Positions 18,199 through 27,786 of a DNA stretch of 64,000 nt are shown here, piece by piece; the stretch's first letter is position 1; each line of letters starts with the position of its first letter. Both the position numbers and the translations under genes were made by a program. The notes below the pieces were generated by a model, which did not search any database, had not been told where the DNA came from, and saw only the letters and a list, made by a program, of their open reading frames with translations. This stretch comes from Bradyrhizobium sp. LLZ17 (lineage in GTDB: Bacteria > Pseudomonadota > Alphaproteobacteria > Rhizobiales > Xanthobacteraceae), in the NCBI RefSeq assembly GCF_041200145.1, contig NZ_CP165734.1, positions 124,001 through 188,000 on the forward strand, given 5' to 3'.

Positions 18199-19193
18199 GG
18201 GCGGGAGAATCGCATCAGCACGTAGCCGATCGCAAACGCGCCTGCCAGCAGCGCAACCAGCGTGATCGCCAATGAGCCGGCGCGTACGGTGGCAATGGCA
18301 AGGCCCGCGAGCACGACATTGAGCGCGAACACCGCGCCGATCACGCGGGGGACCGTGAAGCCGTTGTCGGTGGCGCGCTGGTAGAAATGCGAACGGTGCG
18401 CTGACCAGAATGGTTCGCGCCTTGCGATGCGACGGACCAGCGTGACGGTGGAATCGACGAGGTAGTAGGCTGGCAGCAGCAGCGCCGCCGCCGGCTGCCG
18501 ATGCCAGGCAAGCTCGAGCAGGCACCAGCCGAGCAGAAGCCCGATCGGCAGGCTGCCGACATCGCCCAGGAAAACCTTTGCGGCCGGCTTGTTGAAAGGC
18601 GCAAAGCCGAGCATGGCGCCGCACAGCGCCGCGGCGACCAGCGCGGCCGGCCGGGACAATTCGCCGAGCCATCCCAGCAGCAGCAGCGCCGCCGTGACCG
18701 GCACCACTTCGGCCACCGTCATCAGGTCGAGCCCGTCCATGAAGTTCACGAGGTTCACGAACCATATTCCGGCGAGCAGGATCACGCCGCGCTCCAGCGC
18801 AAGCGGCAATGCCGGCACGATGCGCGCGGTCTCTGGCGCGGTGAACACGACGGTGCCGACCGCTGCGGCTTGCAGCACGAGCCGCACCAGCACCGGAAGC
18901 GACTTGATGTCGTCGGCAAATCCGACCAGCGCGATCGCGACCGTCGCGCCCACCAGTGCCGGCGGGATCGCAACATCTGCGAAACTACCCCAGGCCGATG
19001 CGACCAGCAGAGTCGCCGAGATCACCGCGATGCCCGCGCCTTGCGGGGTCGGAATGCGATGCGAGGATCGCGCGTTGGGCCGCGCCAGCGCGTAGCGCTG
19101 GAGCAGGGGGCGGCTGGTCCAGGTGATGAGCGCCGAAATCAGCGCGGCGATCGCAAGGGCAAGCAGCGACGGCACGACGGCGAGGGTGCTCAC
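18186..19193 (-). CDS. undecaprenyl-phosphate sugar-1-phosphate transferase (WecA/WbpL-like)
   Basis: A 335-residue polytopic protein of the MraY/WecA superfamily, with about ten membrane helices. Diagnostic motifs are ARPNARSSHRIPTPQGAG (residue 36 on), the metal-binding GFADDIKSLP, NFMDGLDL, KVFLGDVGSLPIG and HRSHFYQRA. It transfers a HexNAc-1-phosphate to undecaprenyl phosphate on the cytoplasmic face, starting O-unit assembly. Its start overlaps the end of the upstream flippase-like gene (ATGA-type), so the two minus-strand genes are co-translated. Confidence 0.88.
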   Translation of the reverse strand: MSTLAVVPSLLALAIAALISALITWTSRPLLQRYALARPNARSSHRIPTPQGAGIAVISATLLVASAWGSFADVAIPPALVGATVAIALVGFADDIKSLPVLVRLVLQAAAVGTVVFTAPETARIVPALPLALERGVILLAGIWFVNLVNFMDGLDLMTVAEVVPVTAALLLLGWLGELSRPAALVAAALCGAMLGFAPFNKPAAKVFLGDVGSLPIGLLLGWCLLELAWHRQPAAALLLPAYYLVDSTVTLVRRIARREPFWSAHRSHFYQRATDNGFTVPRVIGAVFALNVVLAGLAIATVRAGSLAITLVALLAGAFAIGYVLMRFSRPQAS

Positions 19194-20149
19194 TCCGGCA
19201 CCCCGAGCGGGGCCGATCCTTGCGCGGCTTTCTCCGCGCTGAGGATCCAGACCAGGCCGCCGAACGCGCCGACGATGAAGAAGACCGCGCCGAACAGCAG
19301 CGAGACGTTGACGCCTTCGGTGGCGGCGAGTCCCGCGAAGCCGAAGGCCAGGCCCATGGTGGCCTCACGCACGCCCCAGCCGGCGATCGAGATCGGCATC
19401 AGGGTGATCAGCATGACCGGCGGCACCAGCAGGAAGACCTGGCCGAAGCTGACTGGAGCGGCGATAGACTGCACCACGCACCAGGCGATGACGACGGCCA
19501 GCACGTGAATGGCCAGCGACAGGATCGCGATGATCGGTCCGCGCTGGGCGTTGAAGATCACACGGTTCGCGATCACCGCGCAGGCGTGGAGGTGATGGGT
19601 CGCCCACCAGGTTTTCAGCCATGGCCATTTCAGCGCGCCGAACACCAGGAAGCCGAGGCCGCCCGCGAGCGCCGCAAGGTCGAGGAGCAGCAGCGCCGAA
19701 CGCCCATTCGGATCGGTGATGAGGGCGTAACTCCAGGGCAGGCTCGCGACAATGATGATGGCGAGCGCGATCAGGCCGATCGCGCGGTCGACGAAGATCG
19801 AATAGGTCGCCGCGCGCCATCCCGCGCCGGCGCGCGCAACCAGCCACAGCCGGACCGCGTCGCCGCCGATTGCCGACGGCAGGGTCTGGTTGAAGAATGC
19901 GCCGATCACGTTGTAGCGCATCGCGCGGCCGAGCTCGAGCGGCGCGCCGCATGCGGAGCTGATCTCGCGCCAGCGCAGCACGCCGACGAAGATTTGCAGG
20001 AATGTGACCGCGATCGCCATCGCAATCCAGAACAGGCTGTTCGCGGTGAAGCGCGAAAACAGTTCGGTCAGATCGACCTTGCGCAACGCCAGGTACAGCA
20101 GCGCCGCGGAAATCAGGATCTTGGCCGTCGACAACAGGATCCGGCGCAT
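19190..20149 (-). CDS. flippase-like integral membrane protein (LPG synthase TM-domain type)
   Basis: About 319 residues with seven to eight hydrophobic segments. The pattern matches the UPF0104 / lysylphosphatidylglycerol synthase membrane domain: 'RWREISSACGAPLELGRAMR', FFNQTLPSAIGGDAVRLWLV, then IAGWGVREATMGLAFGFAGL near residue 265. Members of this group are often placed near glycan genes and are thought to handle lipid-linked intermediates; the activity is not established. ATG 20149 was chosen because upstream residues are not hydrophobic. It is first in a two-gene minus-strand unit with the WecA-like gene. Confidence 0.75.
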   Translation of the reverse strand: MRRILLSTAKILISAALLYLALRKVDLTELFSRFTANSLFWIAMAIAVTFLQIFVGVLRWREISSACGAPLELGRAMRYNVIGAFFNQTLPSAIGGDAVRLWLVARAGAGWRAATYSIFVDRAIGLIALAIIIVASLPWSYALITDPNGRSALLLLDLAALAGGLGFLVFGALKWPWLKTWWATHHLHACAVIANRVIFNAQRGPIIAILSLAIHVLAVVIAWCVVQSIAAPVSFGQVFLLVPPVMLITLMPISIAGWGVREATMGLAFGFAGLAATEGVNVSLLFGAVFFIVGAFGGLVWILSAEKAAQGSAPLGVPE

Positions 20150-20352
20150 CTCGCCCGCATGAACAGGGTTTGCGAAGATTTGAGGCAACCCGACGCGAGG
20201 CGTCGAATTCGGCCGCTTTGGTATGGTTTTGGCGCCGATCTTGCAATAGCTGTCGTGAAGGGGAGCCAAGCGAACTGCAGCGGAGCTATTGCGGCCCCCG
20301 CGATGCGGCGGGTAAACAGGCGGTACAGGCTGAGGCGGCTGTTGGGAACAGG

Positions 20353-21346
20353 ATGACGGATCAGGCGATTTTGGTCACGGGAGCCGCGGGCTTCATCGGC
20401 TTTCACGTCGCCCGGCAACTGCTCGCCGAAGGCCGGGCCGTCGTCGGGCTCGATAATCTCAACAGCTATTACGATCCGGCGCTGAAACAGGCCCGCCTGG
20501 AACTGCTGCGTGCCGATTCCGGTTTTCGTTCGTCAAGGCCGATCTCGCCGATCGCGAGACCATCGCGGCGCTGTTCGCGCGGCATGGATTTTCAGAGGTC
20601 GTGCATCTCGCCGCGCAGGCCGGCGTGCGCTACTCGATCGAGCAGCCGCAGACCTACGTCGAGTCCAATCTCCAGGGCTTTCTCAACGTGCTCGAGGGCT
20701 GCCGCAACAACGGCTGCCGTCATCTCGTTTACGCCTCGTCGTCCTCGGTTTATGGCGCCAACGCCAAGCTGCCATTTGCCGTGCAGGACCGCACAGATCA
20801 TCCGGTCAGCTTCTACGCTGCGACCAAGAAGGCGAACGAGGTGATGGCGCAGTCCTACAGCCATCTGTATCGGCTGCCGGTCACGGGGCTGCGCTTCTTT
20901 ACCATCTACGGCCCGTGGGGCCGGCCCGACATGGCCATGTTTCTGTTCGTGAACGCCATCATCGCGGGCAAGCCGATCCGGCTCTCGCTCTTTAACCATG
21001 GCAAAATGCGTCGCGACTTCACCTATATTGGCGACGTCACCCGCGTGGTATCCAAACTGATTGATCTGGTGCCCGCGGATGACCCGGCTGCCGCAAATGC
21101 GCCGTCTAAGCTCTATAATATCGGTAATCACCATCCGGAAGAGCTGATGCAAGTCGTCGGACTTCTGGAACACGAGCTGGGTCGGACGGCGGTCAAAGAA
21201 TTGCTGCCGATGCAGCCGGGAGATGTCCTGAAACGTTCGCGGATGTCGAGGATCTGATGCGCGACACCGGCTTTGCACCGTCAACGCCGATCGCGCACGG
21301 GATTCATAATTTTGTCACCTGGTATCGCGACTATTTCAAGGTTTGA
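20353..21346 (+). CDS. UDP-glucuronate 4-epimerase-like protein, two frameshifts as sequenced
   Basis: Restoring one T near 20525 and one G near 21230 gives a 331-residue epimerase. The start reads ILVTGAAGFIGFHVARQLL, then GLDNLNSYYDPALKQARL. After the first break: VVHLAAQAGVRYSIEQP, 'LVYASSSSVYGANAKLPFAV', the FYAATKKANE active site and FFTIYGPWGRPDMA. After the second: DVEDLMRDTGFAPSTPIAHG and FVTWYRDYFKV. This is the pattern of LpsL/Cap1J-type UDP-GlcA epimerases, which supply UDP-galacturonate for capsule or LPS. It ends one base before manC, so the two are an operon. Confidence 0.85.
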
Positions 21347-21347
21347 A

Positions 21348-22766
21348 ATGACGATGGACAAACGCATCATCCCCCTGATCATGTGCGGCGGTGCCGGCAC
21401 GCGGCTGTGGCCGGCTTCGCGCGAGGTACGCCCCAAGCAATTCCTGCCGCTGTTCGGCACGCGCTCGACCTTTCAGGACACGCTCTCGCGCGTCTCCGAT
21501 CCCTCGCTATTCGATCGTCCGATCGTCATCACCAATGCGGCCTATCGCTTCATGGTGCTGGAGCAGCTGGCCGAGATCGGCATCGAGGCCGACGTGATCC
21601 TCGAGCCGATGCGGCGTGACTCCGGGCCGGCGATTGCCGCGGGCGCGGTGTTCGCGCAGAACCGCGCCAAGGACGCGATCGTGCTCGCGCTCGCCGCCGA
21701 CCACGTGGTGCAGGACAATGCCGCCTTCGTCGCCGCCTGCCGCGAAGGCCTTGTTGCGGCCAAGGCCGAGCGCATCGTCACCTTCGGCGTCAAGCCGGAG
21801 CGGCCGGCGACCGAATACGGCTATATCAGCCCGGGCGAATTGATCTCGGGCGAAGTGCACGCGGTCGCGCGCTTCGTCGAGAAGCCCGATGCGGTGAAGG
21901 CCGCCGACTACGTCAATTCGGGCTATCTCTGGAACAGCGGCAACTTCATGTTTCCCGCGACCCTGCTGCTCGATGAATATCGCAAAGTGGATGCGGCGAG
22001 CGTGCAGGCGATCTCCGATGCGGTCACCAATGCCGGCCGCGATCTCGGCTTCGTGACGCTGGAGCCGCAGGCGTTTGGCGCGGCGAAGGCGATCTCGATC
22101 GACTATGCGGTGATGGAAAAGACATCGCGCGCAGCAGTGGTGCCGGTGTCCTGCGGCTGGTCCGACGTCGGCTCCTGGCACGCGGTGTGGGAATTGTCGG
22201 ACAAGGACGGGCACGGCAACGCCGCGCACGGCACTGCGGTGTTCGAGGATCCGCGCAACTGCAACGTCACCAGCGATTCCGCGCTGGTAGCGCTCGAAGG
22301 CGTCGACGATCTCATCGTGGTGGCGACCGCCGATGCGGTGCTGGTCTCGCGCCAGAAGGATGCCAACGGCCTGAAGCGGCTGGTGACCAGGCTCAAGACA
22401 ATCGCGCCGAAGGTCACCGAGGAGCACCTCAAGGTGCATCGGCCCTGGGGCAGCTATCAGTCCGTCGACAACGGCGAGCGCCACCAGGTCAAGCGCATCG
22501 TAGTCAAGCCGGGCGGGCGGCTGTCGCTGCAGAAGCATCATCATCGCGCCGAGCACTGGATCGTGGTCCGCGGCGCGGCCCGTGTCACCGTCAACGAGAC
22601 CGTCAAGACGGTGCACGAGAACGAGTCGATCTACATCCCGATGGGCGCGGTGCATCGGATGGAGAACCCCGGTAAAATCATGCTGGAATTGATCGAGGTC
22701 CAGACCGGCTCCTATCTCGGGGAAGACGACATCATCCGGATTGAAGACGACTATCAAAGGTCGTAA
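21348..22766 (+). CDS. manC: mannose-1-phosphate guanylyltransferase / mannose-6-phosphate isomerase
   Basis: The 472-residue protein has the bifunctional architecture. The N-terminal pyrophosphorylase contains IPLIMCGGAGTRLWPASREV, RPKQFLPLFG and the substrate loop 'FVEKPDAVKAADYVNSGYLW'. The C-terminal cupin isomerase has HRPWGSYQSVDNGERHQVKR and metal-binding LSLQKHHHRAEHWIVVRG, followed by IYIPMGAVHRMENPG. It makes GDP-mannose, feeding mannose, rhamnose or fucose units of the polysaccharide. ATG 21348 lies two bases after the stop of the epimerase, indicating tight coupling. Confidence 0.93.
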   Translation: MTMDKRIIPLIMCGGAGTRLWPASREVRPKQFLPLFGTRSTFQDTLSRVSDPSLFDRPIVITNAAYRFMVLEQLAEIGIEADVILEPMRRDSGPAIAAGAVFAQNRAKDAIVLALAADHVVQDNAAFVAACREGLVAAKAERIVTFGVKPERPATEYGYISPGELISGEVHAVARFVEKPDAVKAADYVNSGYLWNSGNFMFPATLLLDEYRKVDAASVQAISDAVTNAGRDLGFVTLEPQAFGAAKAISIDYAVMEKTSRAAVVPVSCGWSDVGSWHAVWELSDKDGHGNAAHGTAVFEDPRNCNVTSDSALVALEGVDDLIVVATADAVLVSRQKDANGLKRLVTRLKTIAPKVTEEHLKVHRPWGSYQSVDNGERHQVKRIVVKPGGRLSLQKHHHRAEHWIVVRGAARVTVNETVKTVHENESIYIPMGAVHRMENPGKIMLELIEVQTGSYLGEDDIIRIEDDYQRS

Positions 22767-22947
22767 CCAGCCAACTCCGAATCACGCGATCCTGGCCAGG
22801 AGGCGCTGCCTTTTGGCGCTAAGGCCCGGGGAACGTGTAATTTTTTGAATCAAATCGTGTCCGGTCGGTTCGGCCGGCATTCGCCACAAATGTGGCGACC
22901 GTGCTAGAAGCGGCGCGGGGATTTGCGGTGAATCGGGGTTCGATCAG

Positions 22948-23953
22948 ATGAGTTCCAAAGTGTCTGCACCGGCAAAAGCCGGCTTGCGCGTCGGCGTCAT
23001 TGGCGCGGGCGTGATGGGCAGCAACCACGCGCGCGTGCTCGCGGGGCTTCCCGGCGTCAGTCTCGTCGGTGTGGTCGATCCGTCGCCGGCGCATCTGGCG
23101 CGCACCGCGGAGCTCGCCAACTGCCGGGGTTTTGAGACGCTCGACCAGCTCATCGCCGAAGGCGTCGATGCCGTCACGATCGCGGCGCCAACTCATCTGC
23201 ATCACGAGGTCGCACTCGCCTGCATCGCCAGGAACATCCACGTGCTGGTCGAGAAGCCGATCGCCTCCACCGTGGCCGAGGGCCGCGAGATCGTCGCCGC
23301 CGCCCAAAAGGCCGGCGTCACGTTGATGGTCGGCCATGTCGAGCGCTTCAATCCGGCGGTCGCCGCGGTCAAGCAGGCGATCGCGGGCGAGGACATTCTC
23401 TCGATCGCGATCACGCGCGTGGGTCCGTTCCCGCCGCGCATGTCCAATGTCGGCGTCGTCATCGATCTCGCCGTGCACGACATCGACCTGATCCGCTGGT
23501 TCACCGAATCCGACATCGTCGAGGTGCAGCCGCAATTGTCGAGCGCGGTGGCCGAGCGCGAGGACATCGCGCTGTTGCAGTTCCGCACGGCTTCCGGCGT
23601 GCTCGCCCATATCAACACCAACTGGCTGACGCCGTTCAAGGCGCGCAGCGTCACGGTGGCGACCCGCGGCAAATACGTCATGGGCGATCTTCTCACGCGC
23701 CAGGTCACCGAATGTTTCGGCTTCAAGCCGGACGGCAGCTATTCGATGCGGCATCTGCCGGTCGGCCACGACGAGCCGCTGCGCGCCGAGCTGATCGCGT
23801 TCCTCAAGGCCGTGCGCCATGGCGAGATCCCGGCGGTGACCGGCGACGAGGGTGTCGCCAGCCTCGAGATCGCGACGCAGTGCCTCGAAACACCGGCGCG
23901 GCCCGCGGCCAATTCGTCGGCGGCCCGCAGGCCCGCGCCGCGTCGCCGGCTAA
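22948..23953 (+). CDS. Gfo/Idh/MocA oxidoreductase (WlbA/WbpB-like), end probably frameshifted
   Basis: The N-domain has a Rossmann motif (LRVGVIGAGVMGSNHARVLA), PTHLHHEVALACI and the family signature EKPIAST, then GHVERFNPAV. The C-domain has DLAVHDIDLIRWF and ITRVGPFPPRMS. This resembles WlbA/WbpB, which oxidises the 3-OH of UDP-GlcNAc uronate before transamination. As sequenced, the frame has no stop and runs into the aminotransferase. A shift of one base between about 23890 and 23950 reaches TAA at 23951-23953 and gives a 334-residue protein of normal length; this end point is inferred. The aminotransferase downstream is the natural partner. Confidence 0.75.
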
Positions 23954-24000
23954 AACCCCTTTCCATGTCAACCATTCAAGAAAGCGCCAAGAACGAGACC

Positions 24001-25153
24001 ATGAACCAGCATCTGCGTTCGGATCCCATTCCCTTCATCGACGTCGGCTCGCAGCGCCGCCGGCTCGGCGCGGAGCTTGATGCCGCAGTCAAGCGCGTGA
24101 TGGATCATTGCCAGTTCGTCAATGGACCCGAGGTCTTCGAGCTCGAGAAGCAGCTTGCGGCATATTGCGGCGCCAAGCACGTCGTGGCCTGCTCCAGCGG
24201 CACCGATGCGCTTTTGATGGTGCTGATGGCGAAGAATGTCGGGCCCGGCGATGCCGTGCTGTGTCCCTCCTTCACCTTCATTGCGACCGCGTCGCCGGCG
24301 GCGCGGACTGGCGCCACGCCGGTCTATGTCGACGTCGATGAGACGACCTTCAACATGAGCCCGGAATCGCTCAAGCGCGGCATTGCGGCCGCGCGCAAGG
24401 CCGGCCTGACGCCCGTGGCGGTGATTCCTGGTCGATCTGTTCGGCCAGCCGGCCGACCACGATGCCATCGCCGAGATCGCCAAGGCCGAAGGCCTGTTCG
24501 TGATCGACGACGCGGCGCAGAGTTTTGGCGCGAGCTACAAGGGTCGCAAGCTCGGCACCTTCGGGCTCGCCACCACCACCAGCTTCTTCCCGGCAAAGCC
24601 GCTCGGCTGCTTCGGCGACGGCGGCGCGATTCTGACCGATGACGACGAGCTCGCGGCGACGCTGCGCAGCATCCGCGTGCACGGGCAGGGCGTCGACAAA
24701 TACGACAACGTCCGCCTCGGCCTGACCGGCCGGCTCGATACGATGCAGGCCGCAATCCTGATCGAGAAGCTGAAGATCTTCGACGACGAGATCGCCGCCC
24801 GCAACAAGGTCGCGGAGCGTTATGCGCGGGGACTGTCCAACGTGGTCACCGTGCCGCGCCTCAGCTCCGGCAACACCTCGGTCTGGGCGCAGTACACCAT
24901 CCGCCTGCCCAGGGGTACCGACCGCGATGGCTTTGCCGCCGCGCTGAAGGCCCAGGGCGTGCCGACCGCGATCTATTACGGCAAGTCGATGCACCAGCAG
25001 ACCGCTTACAAGCAGTATCCGGTCGCCGACGGCGGGCTGCCTGCTTGCGAGAACCTGTCGCAGGACGTCATCAGCCTGCCGATGCACCCCTATCTGACCG
25101 AAGCCGATCAGGAGCGAATCATCGCCGCCGTGCGGGGCGCGATCACGGGCTGA
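24001..25153 (+). CDS. DegT/DnrJ/EryC1/StrS sugar aminotransferase (WlbC/WbpE-like), frameshifted as sequenced
   Basis: Removing one extra T near 24428 restores a 383-residue PLP enzyme. The N-terminal half reads IPFIDVGSQRRRLG, FVNGPEVFELEKQLAAYCG, VACSSGTDALLMVLMA and CPSFTFIATASPAARTGATP. The other frame continues FVIDDAAQSFGASYKGRKLG and the PLP-lysine region TTSFFPAKPLGCFGDGGAI, then LGLTGRLDTMQAAIL. It transfers an amino group to a 3-keto sugar nucleotide, working after the Gfo/Idh enzyme. The start could also be ATG 23965; 24001 fits the conserved N-terminus better. Confidence 0.83.
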
Positions 25154-25166
25154 TCTGGCCGTTCTT

Positions 25167-25318
25167 CCCCTCTCCCCTTGTGGGAGAGGGTGGCTCGCCG
25201 CGATAGCGGCGAGACGGGTGAGGGGTCTCTGTCCGCACGGAATGCGCGGAGAGAGACCCCTCACCCCAATGAGTTTGTGTCTACTCGCGGCGCTGCCCTC
25301 TCCCACAAGGGGAGAGGG
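25167..25318. repeat. long nested inverted repeat between degT-like gene and murJ
   Basis: CCCTCTCCCCTTGTGGGAG near 25168 is mirrored by CTCCCACAAGGGGAGAGGG near 25299, and an inner pair GTGAGGGGTCTCT (25218-25230) / AGAGACCCCTCAC (25253-25265) is perfect. This is a dispersed palindromic repeat type common between rhizobial genes. In RNA it would fold into one long hairpin and could end transcription of the polysaccharide operon. Confidence 0.8.
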
Positions 25319-25380
25319 CACAGCCATGCGCATCGCAAGATGCAATCGACCTCTGTTCGATAAGTCTCTAAAGCAGACGC

Positions 25381-26907
25381 ATGCTCGGACGTATCTTCAC
25401 GGTTGGCGGATATACGCTGCTGTCGCGGCTGACGGGATTTGCCCGCGACATCATGCTCGCGGCGATCCTGGGCGCAGGCCCCGTGGCCGACGCCTTTTTC
25501 GTGGCGCTGCGGCTGCCCAATCATTTTCGTGCGATCTTCGCCGAAGGCGCGTTCAACGCCGCCTGGGTGCCGGCCTACGCCCACGTCCATGGCGAGCGCG
25601 GGGAGGCATCCGCGCGCCTCTTTGCCGACCGCATCTTCACGCTGTTGCTGGCCTCGCAAGTCGTGCTGCTGATCGTTGCCTGGCTGTTCATGCCGCAGGC
25701 CATGAGCTTACTTGCGCCCGGCTTCAGCGAAGATGCCGAGCAGCGCAAGCTCGCGATCGAGCTGACCCGGATCACCTTCCCGTATCTTTTGCTGATCACG
25801 CTGGTGACGCTCTATGGCGGCATGCTCAACGTGATGCAGCGCTTCGCCAGCGCTGCCGCCGCGTCGATCTTCCTCAACGTGGCGATGATGATGACGCTGG
25901 CGCTCGCCGCCTGGTTTCCGACCGCAGGTCATGCCGCGGCCTGGGGCGTCCTCATCTCCGGCTTCCTGCAATATTTTCTGCTTGCGGGCGATCTCGCGCG
26001 CCATGGTGGCCTGCCGCGTTTTGCGCCGCTCAAGCTCGACGAAGACGTTCGCGGCTTCTTCAGGGCGCTTGGGCCTGCGACGCTGGGCTCGATGGGCACG
26101 CAGCTCGCGCTGTTCGCCGACACCATCATCGCGACCTTCCTGCCGGCGGGCGCGCTGTCGGCGCTGTATTATGCCGACCGGCTCAATCAGCTCCCGATCG
26201 GCGTCATCGGCATCGCCATCGGCACCGTGCTGCTGCCGGAGATGTCGCGGCGGATCACGGCCAATGACCAAGACGGCGCGATGAAGGCGCAACGCCGTGC
26301 CTTCGATTTCACGCTGCTGTTCTCGATCCCGTTCGTCGCGGCCTTCCTCACCGTGCCCGATGAGATCATGCGCGCGCTGTTCGCCCGTGGTGCCTTCTCG
26401 AAGGCGGATGCGGCCGCTGCCGGTGCGACGCTCGCGGCCTACGCGATCGGCCTCATTCCGTTCGTGCTGATCCGCAGCGCGGTCGCGACTTTCTATGCAC
26501 GCAAGGACACCGCGACGCCCGTCCGGGCCTCGCTGACCGGCATCGCCGTCAATGTCGCCCTGAAAATTGCCCTGATGGGCTCGCTGGCCCAGATCGGCCT
26601 GGCGCTGGCGACCGCGATCGGCGTCTGGACCAATCTGCTGCTGGTGCTGTTCTTCGCCGTGCGCCGAGGCTTTCTCGTGCTGGACCGCGGCTGGCTGTTG
26701 TCGCTCGCCAAATTTTTGCTGACCGGCATCATCCTGGCCGCGAGCTTCTGGCTGATCGCGCGCTTCGGCGGTTCTTCTCTCGGCTCGATGCACTTCCGGG
26801 ATGAACTGATATTGGTCCTGCTGGCGTTCGGGGGCACGATCGTTTACACGCTCGCGATCCTCGCGCTGTTCGGTCGCAGCTGGCTGATCTCGCTGGTGCG
26901 CGGCTAG
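25381..26907 (+). CDS. murJ: lipid II flippase MurJ (MviN)
   Basis: The 508-residue protein has about fourteen membrane helices and the MOP-superfamily MviN pattern: 'LLSRLTGFARDIMLAAILG' at the N-terminus with the conserved Arg residues, 'DAFFVALRLPNHFRAIFAEG', FNAAWVPAY, LNQLPIGVIGIAIGTVLLPE and TFYARKDTATPVRASLTG. MurJ moves lipid II across the inner membrane for peptidoglycan synthesis and is normally essential. It starts at ATG 25381, 63 bases after the repeat. No partner gene is adjacent. An imperfect hairpin (GGCGAGC/GCTCGCC, 26907-26942) follows the stop. Confidence 0.95.
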   Translation: MLGRIFTVGGYTLLSRLTGFARDIMLAAILGAGPVADAFFVALRLPNHFRAIFAEGAFNAAWVPAYAHVHGERGEASARLFADRIFTLLLASQVVLLIVAWLFMPQAMSLLAPGFSEDAEQRKLAIELTRITFPYLLLITLVTLYGGMLNVMQRFASAAAASIFLNVAMMMTLALAAWFPTAGHAAAWGVLISGFLQYFLLAGDLARHGGLPRFAPLKLDEDVRGFFRALGPATLGSMGTQLALFADTIIATFLPAGALSALYYADRLNQLPIGVIGIAIGTVLLPEMSRRITANDQDGAMKAQRRAFDFTLLFSIPFVAAFLTVPDEIMRALFARGAFSKADAAAAGATLAAYAIGLIPFVLIRSAVATFYARKDTATPVRASLTGIAVNVALKIALMGSLAQIGLALATAIGVWTNLLLVLFFAVRRGFLVLDRGWLLSLAKFLLTGIILAASFWLIARFGGSSLGSMHFRDELILVLLAFGGTIVYTLAILALFGRSWLISLVRG

Positions 26908-27007
26908 GCGAGCTTCAAATGCGCGAGAGCGAAGTGCTCGCCTCCAGGATGTAGCTTCAATCCATACATCTCTTGATTTCGCGCGATTGCCGTGCTATTG
27001 GCGGCCT

Positions 27008-27085
27008 ATGTTCAAATCAATGCGCAAACTCAACTGCATTCACATGACCCGCTTCGGCCGGGCCGTGGAAGGAGTCGTGCGCTAG
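27008..27085 (+). CDS. possible 25-residue leader peptide
   Basis: A short basic peptide (MFKSMRKLNCIHMTRFGRAV and five more residues) is encoded just before a strong terminator and the DUF1127 gene. The in-frame ATGs at 27008, 27020 and 27044 allow several starts. The position, a short reading frame followed within 30 bases by a terminator and then a gene, resembles attenuator leaders, but the codon content gives no clear regulatory amino acid. Low confidence. Confidence 0.3.
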   Translation: MFKSMRKLNCIHMTRFGRAVEGVVR

Positions 27086-27113
27086 GAATTCGACGACGAC
27101 ATCTCTTCCACCA

Positions 27114-27142
27114 GGCCCCGCCGGCATCGGACGGGGCCTTTT
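27114..27142 (+). terminator. rho-independent terminator upstream of the DUF1127 gene
   Basis: GGCCCCG (27114-27120) pairs with CGGGGCC (27132-27138), followed by TTTT and then GTTT. It lies between the short leader frame and the ribosome site of the DUF1127 gene at 27186. It could end a small RNA, or act as an attenuator within the DUF1127 transcript. Confidence 0.7.
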
Positions 27143-27185
27143 GTTTGGCCACGCTTCCCTGCCGGCACAACAGCAGGAGCATCCG

Positions 27186-27470
27186 ATGCCACCCCAACAG
27201 ACGGATATCATATCCAAGGGCGATGCCGCGGCGCTGCGCCCCGACATTGCATTGGTCGGGCGCATTTTCAGCCTCATCAGGCGGTACTGGCGCGCGCTTC
27301 GGGAGCGGCGCTGGCGGCGGCCCCCGCAACTCACCTTGCAGGATCTGAGCGACAGGCAATTGATGGACATCGGCCTGACGCGTGGCGAGATCGACTACAT
27401 CACGCCGGACCGGGCTATCGATACGTTGAGAAATAGCGCAATCCATCTATGGAGCCGTGGAGGGATGTAG
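27186..27470 (+). CDS. DUF1127 domain protein
   Basis: A 94-residue basic protein. Residues 34-72 form the DUF1127 motif: YWRALRERRWRRPPQL, then LTLQDLSDRQLMDIGLTRGE and DYI. DUF1127 proteins are small arginine-rich proteins of alphaproteobacteria; some affect RNA turnover or phosphate and stress responses, but the function of this one is unknown. ATG 27186 is preceded by AGGAG at a good distance. A terminator and a short reading frame sit just upstream. Confidence 0.85.
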   Translation: MPPQQTDIISKGDAAALRPDIALVGRIFSLIRRYWRALRERRWRRPPQLTLQDLSDRQLMDIGLTRGEIDYITPDRAIDTLRNSAIHLWSRGGM

Positions 27471-27505
27471 GTGTTGAGGAGCTTGGCTGAGTGCTTCTTC
27501 GCGGC

Positions 27506-27663
27506 CCATCCTTGGAGACGCCCGCCTATGGCGGGCCCTCAGGATGAGGTCGCGTGGCGGCGAGATATTAAACCCTCATGGTGAGGAGCCCGCCAAAGCG
27601 GGCGTCTCGAACCATGCAGGCCGAGTTCGTTCTACAGTCACCGGTTGCCATATGCGATAGCCC
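27506..27663. repeat. dispersed repeat (GAGACGCCCGCC type) with CATATGCGAT tail
   Basis: CCTTGGAGACGCCCGCCTAT, a GGCGGGCCCTCAGGATGAG core and a return arm AGCCCGCCAAAGCGGGCGTC form an imperfect inverted repeat. About 30 bases later comes GCCATATGCGATAGCCC, which matches an outer arm of the related composite repeat at 37281-37490. It fills most of the 316-base gap before the CoxL-like gene, where I see no coding sequence. Confidence 0.7.
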
Positions 27664-27786
27664 GGTGGTGACCGAGGCGCGGCGCGTTCCCTTGCCTGCA
27701 ATCACCTGCCTCTCTAAAGCCGTTTGCCTTGCCTGTTTTTCCACGGCAATATGCCGGCAAAACAACCATGAGAACGGGAAGAGAAA

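Noticed and set aside
22948..24642. apparent oxidoreductase-aminotransferase fusion
   Set aside because: The oxidoreductase tail becomes Arg-rich and unlike the family just before the join; a one-base shift reaches a stop at 23953, and the aminotransferase start is intact.
25167..25318. insertion sequence ends
   Set aside because: The inverted repeat has no transposase between its arms and matches the pattern of dispersed palindromic repeats.
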